From NCBI GenBank assembly GCA_038216655.1, contig JBBQPZ010000013.1, forward strand, positions 1 through 64,000: a stretch of 64,000 nt of DNA, in the 5' to 3' direction. Numbering within the stretch: the stretch's first letter is position 1; the number at the start of each line of letters is the position of its first letter. Positions 49,451-58,573 of the stretch are shown piece by piece. Under the pieces are notes generated by a model. That model did not search any database and was not told where the DNA came from. It saw nothing but the letters and a program-made list of their open reading frames with translations. The translations under genes and the position numbers were made by a program. The stretch is from JAFDWR01 sp038216655. Lineage in GTDB: Bacteria > Armatimonadota > Fimbriimonadia > Fimbriimonadales > Fimbriimonadaceae.

Positions 49451-49689
49451 TGCGGTGACAGGGAGTCTGTTGCATTGCTCGTCCCGCAGGTCCAAATCGC
49501 CTAATATTCTTAGGCCCTCGGGAAGCCTCCCCTTGAGGGGAGGTGGGAGGGGTGACCGAGTGACTGGAATGGGGAACCTGGGGCAGTTGGTCACCCTCCC
49601 AACCCTCCCTCAAGGGAGGGCTCGAACCAGAACCGCAGCCTAATAATCGAAGGCAACCCAAAGCAATGCAACAGACTCCCTGCCACCGC
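49451..49689. repeat. Nested long inverted repeat upstream of hpt
   Basis: TGCGGTGACAGGGAGTCTGT plus T-T-G-C-A-T-T-G (49451-49477) pairs with CAATGCAACAGACTCCC plus T-G-C-C-A-C-C-G-C (49664-49689), one mismatch in 26 pairs. Nested inside, 49527-49557 (CCTCCCCTTGAGGGGAGG...) pairs with 49589-49619. The whole gap of 393 bases is this element plus the hpt leader. Confidence 0.8.
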
Positions 49690-49797
49690 TTTGCTCAGCG
49701 AGCCTGCGAGCGCGGTTTGGCAAAGGGTGTGACCGAGAGCCAGATGCCTAGTTGTGATTCCCTCCAACTCCAACTCAGAGGTATCGTTACGGCTTCC

Positions 49798-50322
49798 ATG
49801 CCGACCCACCTCGACGTCCACATCTCCACCGAGGCGATCTCCGACCGCGCCGACGAACTCGCCGCCCAGATCCAAGCCGACTACGGAGACGAGCCGATCT
49901 TGCTCGTCGGCGTCCTCAAAGGCTCCTTTCTCTTCCTCGCCGACCTCGCAAAACGCCTCAAAGGTGACATTTCGATCGATTTTGTGCAAGTCAGCTCATA
50001 TGGGAGCGGGAAATCCTCCTCAGGCGTGGTACAAATAAGAAAAGATCTTGATGTCAATATCGAGGGACGAAACGTCCTTATCGTGGAAGACATCGTAGAC
50101 ACGGGGGCGACGCTCAACCACTTGCGCGAGTTGCTCGGCACCCGGAAGCCAAAAACCCTCAAGGTCGTGAGCCTGCTCCGTAAGCCGGAGGCAATGAAGG
50201 TTCCGACCTCGGTGGAGTACGTAGGCTTCGATATCCCGAATGAGTTTGTGGTCGGCTACGGATTGGACTACGACGAGCGTTACCGCAATTTGCCGTACAT
50301 CGCAATCCTCCGCGAATCCTAA
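49798..50322 (+). CDS. hpt: Hypoxanthine phosphoribosyltransferase
   Basis: 174 residues from ATG 49798; an upstream frame to 49666 overlaps the repeat. Seen: the PRPP-binding motif LIVEDIVDTGATL, the flexible loop segment S-S-Y-G-S-G-K-S-S-S-G, and the C-terminal V-G-Y-G-L-D-Y-D-E-R-Y-R-N-L-P-Y-I typical of HPRT. It salvages hypoxanthine and guanine with PRPP. Co-directional with rho, 48 bases upstream of it. Confidence 0.92.
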   Translation: MPTHLDVHISTEAISDRADELAAQIQADYGDEPILLVGVLKGSFLFLADLAKRLKGDISIDFVQVSSYGSGKSSSGVVQIRKDLDVNIEGRNVLIVEDIVDTGATLNHLRELLGTRKPKTLKVVSLLRKPEAMKVPTSVEYVGFDIPNEFVVGYGLDYDERYRNLPYIAILRES

Positions 50323-50370
50323 GGGCCTGAGTCTCCGGCCTCGGCGAAGATCTTTCGTTTCAGGAAAAAC

Positions 50371-51792
50371 ATGATTCATCAATTTCGACCTCGAAAGTCG
50401 GACAACCAGGGCGGAGGTGGCGGCGGTGGCCGTCGCCGCGGCGGCGGCGGAGGCGGTAACAACAACCGCAATCGCGACGGCATCCCCAAGAACGAGTCCC
50501 AAGCCGACCTCGAGAATTTGCCCGAACTGGGCTACAACTTCTTCGATGAGATGACCCCGGCGGCAATCCTCAAGGAATGCAAGGCCGCGAAAATCGACCC
50601 CAAGAGCATGCTTCGGCATGAGGTCATCGAAGAACTTCTCCGCGTCCGAAACGCCGAGACCGGCGGGCTGTATGCCCGTGGGGTCCTCGAGTTGCTCAAC
50701 GACGGCTGGGGATTCTTGCGGAAGGACAACTACCAACCTTCTCCGCAGGACGTCTACGTCAGCCAAAGCCAGGTCAAACGTTTCGGTCTCCGCAACGGAG
50801 ACTCCGTTTTCGGCCTCGTTCGCACTCCCAAAGAAGGCGAGAAGTATCAGGGCATGCTTCGCGTCGAGAGCGTCAACACCTTCGGCACCGCCTCTCCCGA
50901 GATGCAGCGCCGCAAGAACTTCGACGAGCTCACCCCGCTCTATCCGCTAGAACGCATCAACGTGGAGACCGTCCCCGACGCGATCCCGAACCGCATTATT
51001 GACCTCATCTCCCCGATCGGAAAGGGCCAGCGCGGCCTCATTGTCTCCCCGCCCAAGGCAGGTAAGACCACGATCATGAAGTCGATCGCCAACGCGATCG
51101 TCACCAACCACCCTGAGGTCTATCTCATGGTCCTCCTGGTCGACGAACGACCGGAAGAAGTCACCGACATGCGGCGCTCCGTGCGCGGCCAGGTGATCTC
51201 CTCCACGTTCGATGAGCCGCCCGAGAACCATATGCGCGTCGCCGAGCTCTGCCTCGACCAGGCCAAGCGCCTCGTCGAAGCCGGCCGCGATGTGGCCATC
51301 CTGCTCGACTCGATCACGCGTCTCTCCCGAGCCTCGAACTTGACGATTAACCCGTCGGGCCGAACGCTCACCGGTGGTCTCGATCCGTCCGCCCTCTATC
51401 GCCCCCGCCGCTTCTTCGGCGCCGCGAGAAACATTGAGGAAGGAGGATCGCTCACGATCATCGCCTCGGTGCTTGTCGACACCGGCTCCAAGATGGATGA
51501 CTCGATCTTCGAGGAACTCAAGGGCACCGGCAACATGGAAGTGATCCTCGATCGCGACCTCGCCGACCGGAGAATCTGGCCCGCAATCGACGTCCGCCGC
51601 TCGTCGACTCGGCACGAGGAATTCCTCTTCCCGAAGGACGTCTACGACGGCGTCGTCCAACTCCGCCGCCTCATGGCCAAGGAGCAGAACAGCATCGACG
51701 CTACGGAGTCGCTGATCAAACTGATCAAGCGAACCGCCAACAACGCCTCGTTCCTCAGCTACCTAGTCCAACAGACCCGCGCAACCGTTTAA
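50371..51792 (+). CDS. rho: Transcription termination factor Rho
   Basis: 473 residues. After a low-complexity RG-rich N terminus (G-G-G-G-G-G-G-R-R-R-G-G-G) come the Rho N-terminal helical domain, the RNA-binding CSD (Y-Q-P-S-P-Q-D-V-Y-V), and the ATPase core: Walker A SPPKAGKTTIMK, Q-loop region, L-L-V-D-E-R-P-E-E-V-T-D-M-R, and S-N-L-T-I-N-P-S-G-R-T-L-T-G-G. The RG-rich insertion resembles those in high-GC bacteria that enhance RNA binding. A terminator follows immediately. Confidence 0.95.
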   Translation: MIHQFRPRKSDNQGGGGGGGRRRGGGGGGNNNRNRDGIPKNESQADLENLPELGYNFFDEMTPAAILKECKAAKIDPKSMLRHEVIEELLRVRNAETGGLYARGVLELLNDGWGFLRKDNYQPSPQDVYVSQSQVKRFGLRNGDSVFGLVRTPKEGEKYQGMLRVESVNTFGTASPEMQRRKNFDELTPLYPLERINVETVPDAIPNRIIDLISPIGKGQRGLIVSPPKAGKTTIMKSIANAIVTNHPEVYLMVLLVDERPEEVTDMRRSVRGQVISSTFDEPPENHMRVAELCLDQAKRLVEAGRDVAILLDSITRLSRASNLTINPSGRTLTGGLDPSALYRPRRFFGAARNIEEGGSLTIIASVLVDTGSKMDDSIFEELKGTGNMEVILDRDLADRRIWPAIDVRRSSTRHEEFLFPKDVYDGVVQLRRLMAKEQNSIDATESLIKLIKRTANNASFLSYLVQQTRATV

Positions 51793-51808
51793 GGTCGCGT
51801 TGTTTTGT

Positions 51809-51836
51809 GCGGCCCTTCCCGTTTGGGGAGGGCCGC
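51809..51836 (+). terminator. Rho-independent terminator after rho
   Basis: GCGGCCCTTCCC folds with GGGGAGGGCCGC around GTTT and is followed by ATTTTCTTTG. It ends the hpt-rho transcript. Confidence 0.88.
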
Positions 51837-51858
51837 ATTTTCTTTGTAAGGGATATCT

Positions 51859-51922
51859 GGGAGCGCCGACACTCCTGTCGGCAAAGCCTCGGAGCCGACA
51901 CCACTTCGCTGACCAGCCCCTG
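51859..51922. repeat. GGGAGCGCCGACAC dispersed repeat (copy 1)
   Basis: Near-identical to 52777-52839: GGGAGCGCCGACACTCCTG, T-C-G-G-C-A-A-A-G-C-C-T-C-G-G and a shared C-C-G-A-C-x-x-G-C-C-C-C-T end. CGCCGACA-ctcc-TGTCGGC is a hairpin. Fragments occur at 30590 and 30894. Confidence 0.7.
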
Positions 51923-52130
51923 AGACCCTTGCCCTCAGTAGGTTGCCAAGCTTCATTTGCCTCGATGGAATGGGGTGCCACGGTTTGTCCGGACCTGTAG
52001 TTGACAGAGAAACCGGAACTGCTTCCCGGCAAGCCGTGCTCCTACGCACCGAGCGGTAATTCCAAGCTGCCCGGCCCCCAAGACCGTCATCCTCAGTAGC
52101 TGTCAACCTTCACTTGTCAGTTCTGTCCCC

Positions 52131-52294
52131 GCCATCCAGAGCGGAGTTGACGAGCCCTAGCGAGTCGACGCAGTCGAAGGATCACTGACAAAGCTTCCGA
52201 CTTAGAGAACTGGCGCGCAGAAAATCGGAGCCTGGACGGAGGATCCTTCGACTTCGCTGCCTTCGCTAGGGCTCGGCGCTTCGCTCTGGAGGAC
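52131..52294. repeat. MITE-like repeat, family B (copy 2)
   Basis: Ends GCCATCCAGAGCG and CGCTCTGGAGGAC; inner inverted arms CAGTCGAAGGATC and GATCCTTCGACTT. About 85 percent identical over its length to the copy at 17224-17393 by eye. Confidence 0.75.
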
Positions 52295-52458
52295 GGTCAA
52301 TGGATCACAAAGGAAGGTTGACAGCCTTACTGAGCGAGCTTGCGAGTCGATGGACCCCAGATCCCCACGTCGCACCCCCCTTTTACGGACATATAATCCA
52401 AACTTTCCTACCAACCACCCCCCAGAGGGGTGCCAAAATCCCCTATGCTTATTGGCCG

Positions 52459-52686
52459 ATGGTCTTCCCTCAACGCCGATTCGCCGTCTTCCTGCTGGTA
52501 ATCCTCTCTGCAATATCCCAAGCTAAGATCTCCGAATCGAGCGAGTGGCTGGTCAAGACCCGCCAGCACACCCTCATCACGCAGTTCGCCCAGAACTCCG
52601 TCGCCCCTGAGACTCCTAACAAGAATCAGGTGCTCGTTCTCATCGAAGCGGGGGCTGCCTACCTCGCAGGACCCACCCGCCGGTAG
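52459..52686 (+). CDS. Possible small exported protein
   Basis: 75 residues from ATG 52459. N-terminal R-R-F-A-V-F-L-L-V-I-L-S-A-I resembles a signal peptide or membrane helix; the rest is uncharacteristic. No clear ribosome site, and it is set in a long repeat-rich gap. It may be a chance frame. Confidence 0.3.
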   Translation: MVFPQRRFAVFLLVILSAISQAKISESSEWLVKTRQHTLITQFAQNSVAPETPNKNQVLVLIEAGAAYLAGPTRR

Positions 52687-52776
52687 GGAAGCGCGCGACC
52701 GCCGTGACGGTGGAGCGAGAAGCCGACCTTGAGGCACTCCGATTGAAACTGGGCCTCTAGCTCGTCCTTCATAACT

Positions 52777-52839
52777 GGGAGCGCCGACACACCTGTCGGC
52801 AAAGCCTCGGAACCGACGCTCCCTCGCCGACCGGCCCCT
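52777..52839. repeat. GGGAGCGCCGACAC dispersed repeat (copy 2)
   Basis: Second near-identical copy of the 51859-51922 element, ~40 bases before the reductase start. Confidence 0.7.
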
Positions 52840-52878
52840 AAACCGTCGTCAAGAGCGGGGGTACCCTAGCAACCATCC

Positions 52879-53883
52879 ATGTCGTTCGAAACTGTTGACG
52901 TCACTATCCTCGGCGGAGGCCCCGTCGGCCTCTTCGCCAGCTTCTACGCCGGACTCCGCGGCATGTCGGTGCGGATCATCGACTCCCTCCCTGAACTCGG
53001 CGGGCAGCTCACCGCCCTCTATCCCGAGAAGTACGTCTACGACATGCCGGGCTTCCCGAAAGTGCTTGCCCGAGATCTCGCCAAAGACATGGCCGCCCAG
53101 GGCACGCAGTTCAACCCGCTCCTCTGCCTCGAAGAAACCGCGACCGAGATCGAGAAAACCGCCGACGGCTACACCCTCACCACCGACCAAGGCCACAAGT
53201 ATCCGACCCGAACCCTAATCATCTCCGCCGGAGCGGGTGCCTTCACCCCGACCAAGCTCGGCGTCGAACGCGAGGACGAGTTCGCTGGCAAGAACCTGCA
53301 CTACGGAGTCAAGGACAAGTCCATCTTCAAGGACAAAAAACTCGTCATTGTCGGCGGCGGCGATAGCGCCTTCGACTGGTGCATGAACCTCGAAGACATC
53401 GCCGACCAGATCACCCTCGTCCACCGCCGCGATGTCTTCAAAGCTCACGAAGACTCGGTCGAGAAGGTCAAGAACTCGAGCGTCAAGATGAAGCTCTGGT
53501 GTTCAATCGCCGAACTCCACGGTAACGGCCAGCTCACCCACGTCACGCTTCACTCGGGCCACACCAACGAAGCCGAAAAGGTCGAGATCGACCACGTGAT
53601 CGTCAACGTCGGGTTCAAATCCTCCCTCGGACCGATCAAAACCTGGGGCCTCGAAATCGAGAAGAACCAGGTCGTCGTGAACAACCAGTTCGAAACCAAC
53701 CTCCCCGGCGTCTTCGCCGTCGGCGACGTCTGCACCTTCCCCGGCAAACTCAAGCTCATCGCCACCGGCGTCGGCGAAGCCGTTAGCGCGGTCTGCTTCG
53801 CTAAGCAAAAGCTCGATCCCGCCGCCAAGCTCTTCCCCGGCCACTCCTCAGACATGGAAATCCCCGCTCCAGCGACGCACTAG
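52879..53883 (+). CDS. Ferredoxin/flavodoxin-NADP+ reductase, thioredoxin reductase-like (YumC-type)
   Basis: 334 residues. FAD loop LGGGPVGLFASFYAG at the N terminus and NADPH loop IVGGGDSAFDW near residue 158, V-F-A-V-G-D-V-C near residue 280. There is no C-x-x-C in the middle, so it is not a thioredoxin reductase but of the YumC/TrxR-like FNR group. It supplies electrons between NADPH and ferredoxin. A terminator-like hairpin follows at 53895. Confidence 0.88.
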   Translation: MSFETVDVTILGGGPVGLFASFYAGLRGMSVRIIDSLPELGGQLTALYPEKYVYDMPGFPKVLARDLAKDMAAQGTQFNPLLCLEETATEIEKTADGYTLTTDQGHKYPTRTLIISAGAGAFTPTKLGVEREDEFAGKNLHYGVKDKSIFKDKKLVIVGGGDSAFDWCMNLEDIADQITLVHRRDVFKAHEDSVEKVKNSSVKMKLWCSIAELHGNGQLTHVTLHSGHTNEAEKVEIDHVIVNVGFKSSLGPIKTWGLEIEKNQVVVNNQFETNLPGVFAVGDVCTFPGKLKLIATGVGEAVSAVCFAKQKLDPAAKLFPGHSSDMEIPAPATH

Positions 53884-53894
53884 CGGAGTTAGTA

Positions 53895-53916
53895 GCGCAG
53901 GTTTTCCAACCTGTGC
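53895..53916 (+). terminator. Possible terminator/REP-like hairpin
   Basis: GCGCAGGTT and AACCTGTGC form an imperfect hairpin with a TTCC loop, 12 bases after the reductase stop. Confidence 0.35.
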
Positions 53917-54127
53917 AGCCTTGGAGTCGCCAACAAAATAGGGTAGCGGATCCAAGAGTCGTAGCGTTTGGTTGACTTCTTGCCTTCACGCGCCCATTTA
54001 ATTGCGAGGGAGACTTCGGAGTGACACCTGCTTATGTTTGAGCGGCATTCCGAACCAGGTAGCCAATTGCTTGTCTCCAACCAAAAGAGCGCCATTAAAC
54101 AGCGTGTAGAAAAGTGAGAGTGAGAAA

Positions 54128-54409
54128 GTGAGAGTTGAATCTAAGCGAGTGAGTTCTGAACTTAGCCACGAGCCAAAACAACCGACCCAATTGCGTAGGC
54201 TGGAGAACCCGCGCTTATATGAAGACGTGAGCGCGGACGACATCCTTCGAGCCTCTCAATTGCCACTCCTCATCATGTTGGGCGCGACCGCCGTCGGCGT
54301 CCTTTGGCCACGCTCGCGGTTCAAGAAGGCGTTCACGACGGCCTTCGCGCTCTGCCTCATGCTCCTCGCGATCAGCGGTGTGATTCCGATCTTCCTGCAA
54401 GGTCGCTAG
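54128..54409 (+). CDS. Hypothetical small membrane protein
   Basis: 93 residues with a GTG start. Two predicted transmembrane helices: L-P-L-L-I-M-L-G-A-T-A-V-G-V-L and A-F-T-T-A-F-A-L-C-L-M-L-L-A-I. N-terminal 40 residues are polar. A GAGAGTGAGAAAG micro-repeat lies just upstream (54114-54135). Not recognised. Confidence 0.4.
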   Translation: MRVESKRVSSELSHEPKQPTQLRRLENPRLYEDVSADDILRASQLPLLIMLGATAVGVLWPRSRFKKAFTTAFALCLMLLAISGVIPIFLQGR

Positions 54410-54493
54410 CCAACCCGCACCACGAACTCGCCAGAGAGTAAAATGCACCCGACCTGCCAAACCTGGCGGGCCGCTTTGGAGGATCACGAAACT

Positions 54494-55618
54494 TTGGCTA
54501 GCGCATACACGCCCGGACTGACCGTCAGCGGAGACATTACGGTTCGGCGGACTCGTCGATTGCCCATCAAGGGACAAGTACTGGTGAACACCGGCGACAG
54601 GGTCAATCCCGAGACCCCGGTTGCCCGCGCGCTCCTACCGGGCATCCTCCAGACCCTGAAGCTCGCCGAGAAGCTCGGCATCGAGCCCAAGGACGTACCC
54701 GGCATGTTCATGCTCAAGATCGGCGACCCGATTGAGAAAGGACAAATCGTCGCGGAAACCAAGGGCTTCCTCGGCAAGTTCAAGACCAAGATCGAAGCGG
54801 AAACCACCGGCACCGTCGAGGCGATCTCCGAAGTCACCGGAAACATCCTCGTCCGCGAGCCGTCGATCCCGATCGAGATCAACGCCTACATCCAGGGCCA
54901 GATCGCCGACATCCTCCCCGAGGAAGGCGCGATCGTCGAGAGCCGCTGCGCGCTCGTGCAAGGGATTTTCGGCGTCGGCGGCGAGCGCACCGGCGTGATC
55001 CGCATCGCCGTCAAGTCGGTCGATGAAGTCTTGGAAGCGAGCCACATCCAGGCCAGCGACGCAGGAAAGATTCTCGTCGGAGGCGCGGGAATCTCGGGCG
55101 AAGCACTCCAAAAGGCCGCCCAACTCGGCGTGAACGGTCTCATTGCCGGAGGCATCAAGGACAGCGACCTCATCAAGTTCCTCGGCTATGACATCGGCGT
55201 CGCGATCACTGGCACCGAGAACATCACGGTCTCGATGATGGTTACCGAGGGCTTCGGCTACCTCGCGATGGCGGGCCGCACGTTCGAGCTGCTCAAGTCC
55301 CTCGAAGGCAAGGTCGCCAGCATCAATGGCGCGACCCAGATCCGCGCCGGTGTCATCCGCCCGGAGATCATCGTGCCGCTCCCCGAGGACGCCGCCAAGA
55401 GCCAAATTGCCGAAGAGGCCTTCGAACTCAAGATCGGCACCGCGATCCGCGTCATCCGCGAGCCCTACTTCGGCCGCCTCGGCGCGGTCACCGAGCTCCC
55501 CGCGCAACTCATGGTCGTCGACTCCGGCACCGAAGTGCGCGTGCTCAAGGCAAAGCTCGACAAGGGCGAAGAGGTCACCGTCCCTCGAGCGAACGTCGAA
55601 ATCATGTCAAGTCGCTAG
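54494..55618 (+). CDS. Conserved protein of unknown function, barrel-sandwich-like N terminus and KOW-like C terminus
   Basis: 374 residues if it starts at TTG 54494, which has the ribosome site GGAGGATC; ATG 54443 (391 residues) in the same frame is an alternative. Residues about 5-70 (K-G-Q-V-L-V-N-T-G-D-R-V) and the repeated G-D-P-I-E-K-G-Q-I-V-A-E look like lipoyl/barrel-sandwich beta units; the C terminus has K-A-K-L-D-K-G-E-E-V-T-V-P-R-A-N-V-E. The middle section has glycine-rich turns (V-G-G-A-G-I-S-G). Similar unnamed proteins exist in several phyla. Role unknown. Confidence 0.6.
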   Translation: MASAYTPGLTVSGDITVRRTRRLPIKGQVLVNTGDRVNPETPVARALLPGILQTLKLAEKLGIEPKDVPGMFMLKIGDPIEKGQIVAETKGFLGKFKTKIEAETTGTVEAISEVTGNILVREPSIPIEINAYIQGQIADILPEEGAIVESRCALVQGIFGVGGERTGVIRIAVKSVDEVLEASHIQASDAGKILVGGAGISGEALQKAAQLGVNGLIAGGIKDSDLIKFLGYDIGVAITGTENITVSMMVTEGFGYLAMAGRTFELLKSLEGKVASINGATQIRAGVIRPEIIVPLPEDAAKSQIAEEAFELKIGTAIRVIREPYFGRLGAVTELPAQLMVVDSGTEVRVLKAKLDKGEEVTVPRANVEIMSSR

Positions 55619-55692
55619 AACCCTGCGTCGGGTTTCGCGGCACTTACCCTCTCAGGGAAGTATTGAGTGCTAGAGTATAGAGGGGAGGAATT

Positions 55693-55808
55693 GTCATTCC
55701 GAGCGAGCCCTAGCGACATCGAGGAACCTGACCGGAAGCTCCGATTGCTAGTACTGACACTCGGCAACTACGATCAGATCCCTCGGCACAAACATCCTTC
55801 GGGATGAC
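55693..55808. repeat. MITE-like dispersed repeat, family A (copy 2)
   Basis: 116 bases, same ends and order as 924-1040: GTCATTCCGAGCGAG and GGGATGAC. It lies just upstream of the DUF2330 gene, leaving only ~20 bases for a leader. Confidence 0.78.
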
Positions 55809-55828
55809 AATGCCAATCTCAGGTTGCC

Positions 55829-56830
55829 ATGAAGAAACTAAACCTAGCCGTGGCCACCGCCGCCCTCGCAGCCACCGCCCTTCCCTGCGCCCCCGCGCCG
55901 CACCCAGGGGATGACGTGGCCACCCAATCAGAATCGGCGGCGATCTTGTGGGACTCGAAGAACAAGACCGAGCATTTTATCCGCACGGCCTCCTTCAAAA
56001 CCGCGGCCAAGGACTTCGGCTTCCTCGTCCCGACACCGACTGTTCCCGAGTTGGTCGACGTCCCCGTCTACGTCGTCAACAATCTCTTCGCCGCGACCTC
56101 ACCGCCCGTCGCGGAGGACAAGGAGGGGAGTGGGGGCGCGGGGGCACCGATGCCCGCCAAGAGTGTTGAGGTAGTGAAACAACAAGCGGTCGGCCAGTAT
56201 CTGGTCACCGTCTTGAAAGCCTCAGATGCGAATGCCCTCACCGAGTGGCTGAGGGTCCATGACTACGCCGTTCGGCCCGCCCTTACCAAGTGGTTGGCGA
56301 ACTACACCGCGAAAGGCTGGATGATCTCCGCCTTTCAATTCAAGGGCGGCAACGGAAACGGCATCGACACAACCGCCGTTCGGATGAGCTTCAAAACCGA
56401 CCAACCGTTTTATCCGTACTCGGAGCCCGAAGATCAGACGAACAAAGCCATCCACGAGAGGCGGCTTCAAGTGGTGTTCCTGAGCGATCAGAAGGCAATG
56501 GGGCACCTCGGCTCGCAAGCCTGGCCGGGTTCGGTGGAAGCGGCGAGTGACCCGGATGCGTCCAGCATTGACATAGCGCTCAAGGATCTCAAGCTCCCTG
56601 CGGATTCCGCCGCTGCTTACTCTCGAGCCTCCCGCTTCACGGACGCAATGCTCGTCCGCCAAGGCACCAACGACGTGACCTTCGAGACCTACACTCACGT
56701 CGACCGAGATAACGACGTCCGTGACACTGCCAAGCCGACTGAGAGCATTGCCTATTTAGTTGGCACATTCAGCGTCATCGTGGCAGTCATAGGAATCGGA
56801 ATCGTTATGGTCCGACGTCGCCGCCGATAG
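55829..56830 (+). CDS. DUF2330 exported membrane-anchored protein
   Basis: 333 residues. Signal peptide M-K-K-L-N-L-A-V-A-T-A-A-L-A-A-T, ending A-L-P-C-A. The body has F-G-F-L-V-P-T-P-T-V-P-E-L and D-V-P-V-Y-V-V-N as in DUF2330, plus the M-I-S-A-F-Q-F-K-G-G pattern. A C-terminal transmembrane helix (Y-L-V-G-T-F-S-V-I-V-A-V-I-G-I-G-I) and basic tail R-R-R-R-R follow. Such proteins are surface-anchored and functionally uncharacterised. Confidence 0.8.
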   Translation: MKKLNLAVATAALAATALPCAPAPHPGDDVATQSESAAILWDSKNKTEHFIRTASFKTAAKDFGFLVPTPTVPELVDVPVYVVNNLFAATSPPVAEDKEGSGGAGAPMPAKSVEVVKQQAVGQYLVTVLKASDANALTEWLRVHDYAVRPALTKWLANYTAKGWMISAFQFKGGNGNGIDTTAVRMSFKTDQPFYPYSEPEDQTNKAIHERRLQVVFLSDQKAMGHLGSQAWPGSVEAASDPDASSIDIALKDLKLPADSAAAYSRASRFTDAMLVRQGTNDVTFETYTHVDRDNDVRDTAKPTESIAYLVGTFSVIVAVIGIGIVMVRRRRR

Positions 56831-56869
56831 CGACCTTTACCGCGTCTTAACGTTGGGGGATAAGAATAG

Positions 56870-56885
56870 TAAGCGCATGCGCTTA
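56870..56885. promoter_or_regulatory. 16-bp palindrome upstream of the response regulator
   Basis: TAAGCGCATGCGCTTA is a perfect palindrome ending 29 bases before the GTG start. It may be an autoregulatory or other binding site; no direct evidence. Confidence 0.45.
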
Positions 56886-56914
56886 TATCTTTTCGAACCG
56901 GGGAACATAAGATC

Positions 56915-57586
56915 GTGAAACTTCTAATCGTCGACGATGAGCCGACCATCGTCGAGACGGTTGAAGCGAAATTCCGTCGCGAGGGATACACGACCTTCAC
57001 TGCCGACTCGGCCGAGGAAGGCATGCGCCTTTTCCGCCGCGTCAAGCCGGACCTGATCATCCTCGACATCATGCTTCCCCAGCGCAGCGGTCTCGACCTC
57101 TGCCGCGCTATTCGGAAGGATGCCTCGACTCCGATCATCTTCATCTCCGCCCGCGCCGACGAGGCCGACCGCGTCAAGGGCCTGGAAATCGGTGCCGACG
57201 ACTACGTCGTCAAGCCGTTCAACCTCAGTGAATTGGCGGCCCGGGTGAAAGCCATCCTACGACGCTCAACCGGCGAGCCCGTCCGCGAGCTCATCGAGCG
57301 CGGCAATCTACGCATCGATCCGCGCAGCCATGAAGCCTGGCTGGACGACCGACCCGTCTCCCTTTCCCCCAAGGAGTTCGCCTTGCTCTACTTCCTCGCC
57401 CGCAACCCAGGCCAGGTGTTCTCCCGCGAGACCCTGCTGGACCGAGTCTGGGGCAAGGATGCGTTTGTCAACGCGCGCACGGTGGATGTCCACATTCGCT
57501 GGCTCCGCACCCGCGTCGAGGTCGACGCCAACAATCCGATGCGCCTCCTTACGGTCCGCGGCGTTGGGTACAAGTTCTCAGGTTAG
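56915..57586 (+). CDS. OmpR/PhoB-family response regulator
   Basis: 223 residues with a GTG start (GAACATAAGATC upstream). Receiver: DDEPT, phosphoacceptor in LIILDIMLPQ, Ser/Thr in I-S-A-R, Lys in VVKPFNLSEL. The winged-helix output has L-S-P-K-E-F-A-L-L-Y-F-L, N-A-R-T-V-D-V-H-I-R-W-L-R-T and V-R-G-V-G-Y-K-F. A sensor kinase is not adjacent; the CHASE kinase at 58570-60924 is on the other strand and separated by a lipid kinase gene. Confidence 0.93.
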   Translation: MKLLIVDDEPTIVETVEAKFRREGYTTFTADSAEEGMRLFRRVKPDLIILDIMLPQRSGLDLCRAIRKDASTPIIFISARADEADRVKGLEIGADDYVVKPFNLSELAARVKAILRRSTGEPVRELIERGNLRIDPRSHEAWLDDRPVSLSPKEFALLYFLARNPGQVFSRETLLDRVWGKDAFVNARTVDVHIRWLRTRVEVDANNPMRLLTVRGVGYKFSG

Positions 57587-57631
57587 GGAAACATTCTAGG
57601 ACCCGGTTGCGTCCATTGCGCCGGAGTCCAT

Positions 57632-58573
57632 TTGAACGCACCGCTTTCTGAATCCGATCCGGCTGAAGTTGCCGCTCACGCGCCGCGACGGGCGGTGCTG
57701 ATCGTCAACACCAAATCTCGGCGAGGCAAGGAGTGGGCAAGCGAAGCACACGACCGGCTCAGCGATTCGGAACTCGAACTCGTCGGCAGCTACAAGTTCT
57801 CCCACGCGGAGCAGGTACTGAACCAGATCAAGGCATCGGTAAGGGAGAGGATCCCCCTCATCATCGTCGGCGGTGGTGACGGCAGCCTCAGCATGGCGAG
57901 TAAGGAGATTGTAGGCAGCGAGTCCGTGCTCGGTGTGCTCCCCCTTGGCACGGGCAACGCCTTCGCGCGCGACCTTGGAATCCCGTCCCAAGTCGAAGCG
58001 GCATGCAAAATCCTCGTGGAGGGCAAGGTTGACGCCGTCGACCTCGGCAAGATTCGGGACCGGTACTTCGTCAACGTAGCAACCGCGGGGCTAACCACCC
58101 GCGTCGCCGAGGAGCTGACCGACGAGGCCAAACGGCGGCTCGGGCGGATGGTCTACGCCTTCGCGTTGGTCCGAGCGGTCGCCACCGCAAAGCCCTTCCT
58201 CGCCAAACTCACCACCGACGAAGGCGTGTTCGAGCACAAGACCCTGCAATTCGTGGTTGGGTCGGGACGCTTCCACGGCGGCCCCTTTCCGGTTACTCCA
58301 ACGGCGCAAATCACCGACCGCCTGCTCAATGGGTATCTTCTCGCGTCGGGTTCCAAAGGTGCCCTGCTCAAGTTCGCCCTCCATCTCTGGGGAGGGCGTC
58401 AGGTCAACCTGCCCGAGGTTCACTCCTTTACCACCAAGAAGGGAAAGCTCGAGACCTCACCCTCCGTCCGGCTGACGATCGATGGCGAAGTAGGTGGGCG
58501 TACCCCGTTCGAATTCGAGATCGCGCCCGGCGCACTGCATGTTGTCGTCCCCCAATCCTTCGGATTGGGCTAG
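57632..58573 (+). CDS. Diacylglycerol/sphingosine kinase-family lipid kinase (DagK_cat)
   Basis: 313 residues with a TTG start. ATP-binding IIVGGGDGSLS and PLGTGNAFARDLGIP are visible, followed by the R-Y-F-V-N-V-A-T-A-G segment. Such enzymes phosphorylate diacylglycerol or related lipids; substrate uncertain. The stop codon overlaps the convergent kinase stop (CTAG). Confidence 0.88.
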   Translation: MNAPLSESDPAEVAAHAPRRAVLIVNTKSRRGKEWASEAHDRLSDSELELVGSYKFSHAEQVLNQIKASVRERIPLIIVGGGDGSLSMASKEIVGSESVLGVLPLGTGNAFARDLGIPSQVEAACKILVEGKVDAVDLGKIRDRYFVNVATAGLTTRVAEELTDEAKRRLGRMVYAFALVRAVATAKPFLAKLTTDEGVFEHKTLQFVVGSGRFHGGPFPVTPTAQITDRLLNGYLLASGSKGALLKFALHLWGGRQVNLPEVHSFTTKKGKLETSPSVRLTIDGEVGGRTPFEFEIAPGALHVVVPQSFGLG

